DNA from: Gadus chalcogrammus
Taxonomy: Eukaryota; Chordata; Actinopteri; Gadiformes; Gadidae
Assembly (NCBI RefSeq): GCF_026213295.1
Contig: NC_079419.1
Coordinates: forward strand, 15,871,040 to 15,935,039
Length of the DNA: 64,000 nt
Direction: 5' to 3'
Shown here: positions 1-64,000 of the stretch, one piece after another
Layout of the letters: each line of letters begins with the position of its first letter
Position numbering within the stretch: position 1 is the stretch's first letter
Position numbers and translations under genes: made by a program
The notes under the pieces: generated by a model
Databases searched by the model: none
Told to the model about the DNA's origin: nothing
The model's input: the letters and a program-made list of their open reading frames with translations, nothing else

Positions 1-25544
<25,544 letters not shown>

Positions 25545-26206
25545 GACTGCGCCCCAGCTACAGCTTCATCTGCACAGTGCACACTCCAGGACGGCGCACA
25601 GAAAACAGGTGCGCGTCGATGTTCTGGCTGCACTTCTCACTGACGCAGACACTTAATGTAAATAACAAACTAACACGCTATTAGAACTGCGTGCCTGACA
25701 GATTATAGAAGTGACATCGGATTTTTTTTTTGTACACCATGAACGGGAAGGCGTTCCCTCCTTATCATTCAGTCTCAACCTTCACCGTGGTTGCAAACGG
25801 AGGGAAAGTGTCGGCTAACAGCTAAGTGAAGAACGCGAACGTGTGTTAAAAGACGCATGGAGACTGCCTCGTTATTCTGAAGTAGGCTACGCACCGGGTG
25901 AGTCAATCATGCTGATAAAATGGCATAAAGTTGTTGAAGTTAGCATAATGTTGCAGCATCTGATCACAATGATTGGAGAGGGGAGATTAAGGGTTATTTA
26001 CACCAATAGCCCATGGGTGGGAAATAATTAATATATTGAATGTATCCATGTGAGTGACATTATCCCTACCAAATATATTAAATATATGCGTATTGTTTCT
26101 TAAGTATTTGGCTGAAAGATCGACTTGTGTAAAGAAAGCGAACTATTTTGTTTTTCAGACCACAGGGGGCGGTATTGAGTAAGGACATTTCCTGTGAAGA
26201 GGACCA
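25545..26206. promoter_or_regulatory. Putative bidirectional col4a3/col4a4 promoter and 5' UTRs
   Basis: The two start codons lie 662 bp apart in divergent orientation. A likely non-coding first exon of col4a4 ends at 25897 with a strong GTGAGT donor, and col4a4 exon 2 begins at 26159. No obvious TATA box is visible near either gene. The stretch around 25540-25620 is the most GC- and CpG-rich part. In mammals COL4A3 and COL4A4 share such a promoter; that it does so here is inferred from layout only. Confidence 0.65.
25780..25897 (+). other. col4a4: Putative non-coding exon 1 of col4a4
   Basis: A CG-bearing stretch ends GCACCG and is followed by GGTGAGTC, a near-consensus donor at 25898. The next acceptor downstream is at 26157-26158. 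Mammalian COL4A4 also starts with non-coding sequence. The 5' limit is unknown and the start given here is arbitrary. Confidence 0.45.
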
Positions 26207-50400
<24,194 letters not shown>

Positions 50401-52060
50401 GGGTCTCCGCCCTCCGGGCCGTTTGCAGGCTCGTTTCGTTGCTATAAGGATGTTTCGTTGCTATAGGGAGGTTTCGTTGTTATAGGGATGTTTCGTGGCG
50501 AGAGCCACCGTTTTTTCTGTGTTTTAAATCTTAGGCCTACTTACTTTTTTTAGGGATTTTTCATTCCAATGATGTCATTTTTGTCTTGTATTTGCAATTG
50601 ATCATGTAACGAATATTATCACGATTTTTGTATTCATTCAAATTATATATTTTTAAGAAACTCCTGCCTCCATTGAGTCAGGAAAGAAACATGACTTGAA
50701 CTTGAAAGCACTCTTCCTTTCTCAAACTTTGCTATTGCTTTGCTGTTCTATAACTAGTACAGCTGCTGCACTGCTGTACTGCAACTCCTCCGGGCCAACT
50801 ATTGATGATTTGAATGCTCGGAGTCATTCCGAGTGCATCACAGCTTGAAGTAGGGAATAAGCAGCGTCTTTTTACTTTGAATCCTTTTCCCTGCTCAGGG
50901 GCGAATAATTGCACTGACTTCAGTTCAGCAGCCCACGAGGGATCTCAAGTTCATATGTATTTATTTCTCTCAACAGAACCCAAGTGACAATCAGAATACA
51001 GTACTTTTTTCCTCAAACATGTTTTGTATATTTTTTTTGTTTCATTTCTTATTTTTTTATGATGCGAAAAAAAAAACAAGAGAACACTTAGTGCAATAAG
51101 ACAGAGGACTCTGACAGTGCGGTGCTCTCTCTACCTTTTCACAGTGCACGTTTATACCACACCAAAAGATTGTACATCATCGTTATCATCATCAGCATCA
51201 GCATTGTTACTACATTTCCCACCTCCGCCCACCAGTAACATGGATCGGGCAGACAAAGTGAATTTCTCAAAACAATCATTTTCATTTTTTAAGAATTGAC
51301 CTGCATACAGTGAAGCTTGGCACACACAAACGCATGCACACGCACGCTCACAACCACACTAACCTCACTCACACGCTCTCTTTACACACACCCATACTCA
51401 CACACACACAGGTATAAAAGCACAAAGGACTCTGTATAGACGTGATTCTCATTAGAAAGGGGGCACTGCACTTGTACTGGAGGTTTAGTTAGTTTGCCAA
51501 ACCCCATACTGTTTTGGCAATGCAGACATTGCATGTCATGTGCAAAAGACAACCAAATGAGATGGTGTAGGTAAGAGGTTGAGGTAGAGGGGGAGAGGGG
51601 GAGGGTAGGGGACACGTACTCTATGTGCTCGGCGCCTGATCAAAATGTCATGGAGGTTGATGGGAAGTGCAGTTTTTCTCCTGTTTGCGTACAAAGCCTC
51701 AAACGTCCAGAGGCCTCCTTGCGACCCCTTTGTCCTAGTGACAGGGGTCGCAGAGCTGTTGCCATGCCTTAGGTCCTTCTATGATTCCATCTCTCTTCAT
51801 TGGCTGCCAATCAGCAGCCAATCGGTACGGAGATAGAGCTGTTCTGTCAACAGCCAATCATAAATGACTGCATGGTCCCTGACAGCCTGTCTCGTGCATG
51901 GTCGCCCCCCCCCCCCCCCCCCCCCCCGGGCAGTATATTGGTAACGACATGGCACAGCTCTGCTAGGCTCATATGTTAAAAATATATATCACCATCCTCT
52001 TGACAGTTATTTCTTAAGCAAGTGCATATGGCTACTATAGTCTGCAATAAAATTAAGAAA
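50401..52060 (+). other. col4a4: col4a4 3' UTR, probable extent
   Basis: The first plus-strand AATAAA after the stop is at 52046-52051, so the 3' UTR may run to about 52.07 kb; a shorter UTR using a variant signal is possible. It begins with three perfect to near-perfect 19-bp tandem copies (50433-50489) and includes a pure C run of about 25 bases near 51906. No other gene is visible. Confidence 0.4.
50433..50497 (+). repeat. 19-bp tandem repeat after the col4a4 stop
   Basis: Three copies of GTTTCGTTGCTATAGGGAT at 50433, 50452 and 50471, with one or two changes each, plus an 8-bp partial copy. Confidence 0.9.
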
Positions 52061-53228
52061 GGTACTAAAAGCTCAGGTGTTGATTGTACTGGCTGGCTGT
52101 TGGCATCAAGCGTCAGTCATGGCTCTCCCTGGGTCAGGGTACTTGTAGCGCATGACTATATATGGGTACTGGGGCTCACCAGCTACTGCCACCAACCCTA
52201 TTTTAAATGACCGAACCGTCGTAAGTGCAACCACAGCCATCTCTCACCCTTAACAGGCTTTGGTTGATTTTCGCTTGGGAACTATATTATTTAACATGTT
52301 TGTCCTAATGTACCACCTCCACTGCCCGTCCCTGTAGTGTCATCTTAGAGAACCGTAAAACATTTCACACCCTGGTCAGTCGTCTACAAAGAAATGCCAG
52401 CTAACAGGTATTTTCGTCTTTTTTTTTGTAATCTGCTTAAAGTTTCAACCGGTGTGAAGGGCTCTGAACATGGTGACGACACAGCTTGTTACGGTAATAC
52501 ACAAACTGCAGTACACACACATATACCTGTTTCTTTTTTTCTAGGACCGACTGTTGTACATTCTAGCACACACTAGTCCAGGCATGGAGGGTCCTGAAAG
52601 TCTAAGGTACATTAACAACCCGCCTCCCCATAGTACAATACAACAGTGTAAATGCAGAGTATATATTGAGAGAATATAGTTGATTCATTTCAATGCTTCC
52701 AGCACGCACAACAGAAATGATCGTGGTACGCGTGTGAAAAGAAGGTTGTACTACAAGTACAAGTATCGATAGAGTATGCTTTCAAATGTAAAATACCAAA
52801 ACGAAAAGAAAAAAAAAAACATTAAAATAAATATTGGATGTAAGCTACTATACATAATTTAACTGCCTTTTAATCCCCTGTTTGATTTAGAAAATATCTA
52901 TTCAAATATCTATTCTACTAAGTATAATACAAGGATCCAGTTACAGGAGATAGAAAAATATCAAATATCACCAGTGATGATAACAAAACATGACAACCTG
53001 AACGAGCAGAAATATTGCTATGGTAACCACCATTGTCCTTTGACATCAGCAAGTCCTCCCTTTGCCCTCATGGCTGCCCCCGTGCCCCTGGCGTCCAGGG
53101 GGCCAATCAGCACGGCCCTAGAGGGAAAATAGGGGGGGGGGGGGGGGGGGGGGGGTAGGGAGGGGGGGGATCGGGTACTCAGGAGGGGGGGGGTTCGGGA
53201 TTGGATGAGAGCGACGTCGCTATGACAG
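50960..53228 (-). other. nyap2: nyap2 3' UTR, probable extent
   Basis: No minus-strand AATAAA is visible near the stop; the first clear one is at 50965-50960, so the 3' UTR may be about 2.2 kb and cross the col4a4 3' UTR. A poly-G stretch on the plus strand (53130-53155, with shorter G-runs to 53190) lies 40-100 bases after the stop codon. Otherwise the region holds only AT-rich unique sequence and a few short CA runs. Confidence 0.35.

Positions 53229-64000
<10,772 letters not shown>

Overview
The window is vertebrate nuclear DNA, almost certainly from a teleost fish. Genes are split into many short exons with GT-AG introns. Fish-type interspersed repeats are present, and dinucleotide microsatellites are extremely dense and long. 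That density recalls cod-like (gadiform) genomes, but this is an inference; the species is not identified.

Three protein-coding genes fill the window. (1) The minus strand from about 25.54 kb to the left edge is col4a3 (collagen IV alpha-3): 41 phase-consistent coding exons, about 1,132 codons, starting with a signal peptide. The C-terminal NC1 domain lies beyond position 1. (2) The plus strand, 25.9-50.4 kb, is a complete col4a4 (collagen IV alpha-4): signal peptide, Cys-rich 7S start, an interrupted Gly-X-Y helix and a full NC1 domain. The spliced model is about 1,658 residues. (3) The minus strand, 63.4-53.2 kb, is the 3' part of nyap2, a neuronal PI3-kinase adaptor, recognised by its MTMPAPQ, PPPKPKR, YxxM and C-terminal VFWDTAI motifs. 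Its 5' exons lie beyond position 64000.

col4a3 and col4a4 are head to head, with 662 bp between start codons, the conserved vertebrate arrangement that lets one bidirectional promoter serve two chains of the same alpha3-alpha4-alpha5 basement-membrane network. col4a4 and nyap2 are tail to tail with only 2.8 kb between stop codons. In mammals the same order holds, but IRS1 and RHBDD1 sit in between; they are absent here.

The introns carry the accessory content: a 1.8 kb TTAA-flanked DNA transposon nested in a minisatellite (7.9-9.7 kb), a LINE fragment with a 493 bp tandem duplication and an hAT remnant (34.9-37.6 kb), an old segmental duplication in col4a3 introns 1-3 (21.9-24.5 kb), a 1.35 kb pyrimidine tract inside the col4a4 NC1 region (48.1-49.4 kb), and many CA/GT, CT/GA and CAGA tracts. 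Several of these tracts end within about 30 nt of 3' splice sites. The nyap2 exon at 54.0-55.2 kb encodes a striking degenerate R-x-D-S-K-E-R repeat array.

Exon limits were read by eye from splice signals and reading-frame phase. All were checked for phase continuity, but none against transcripts.
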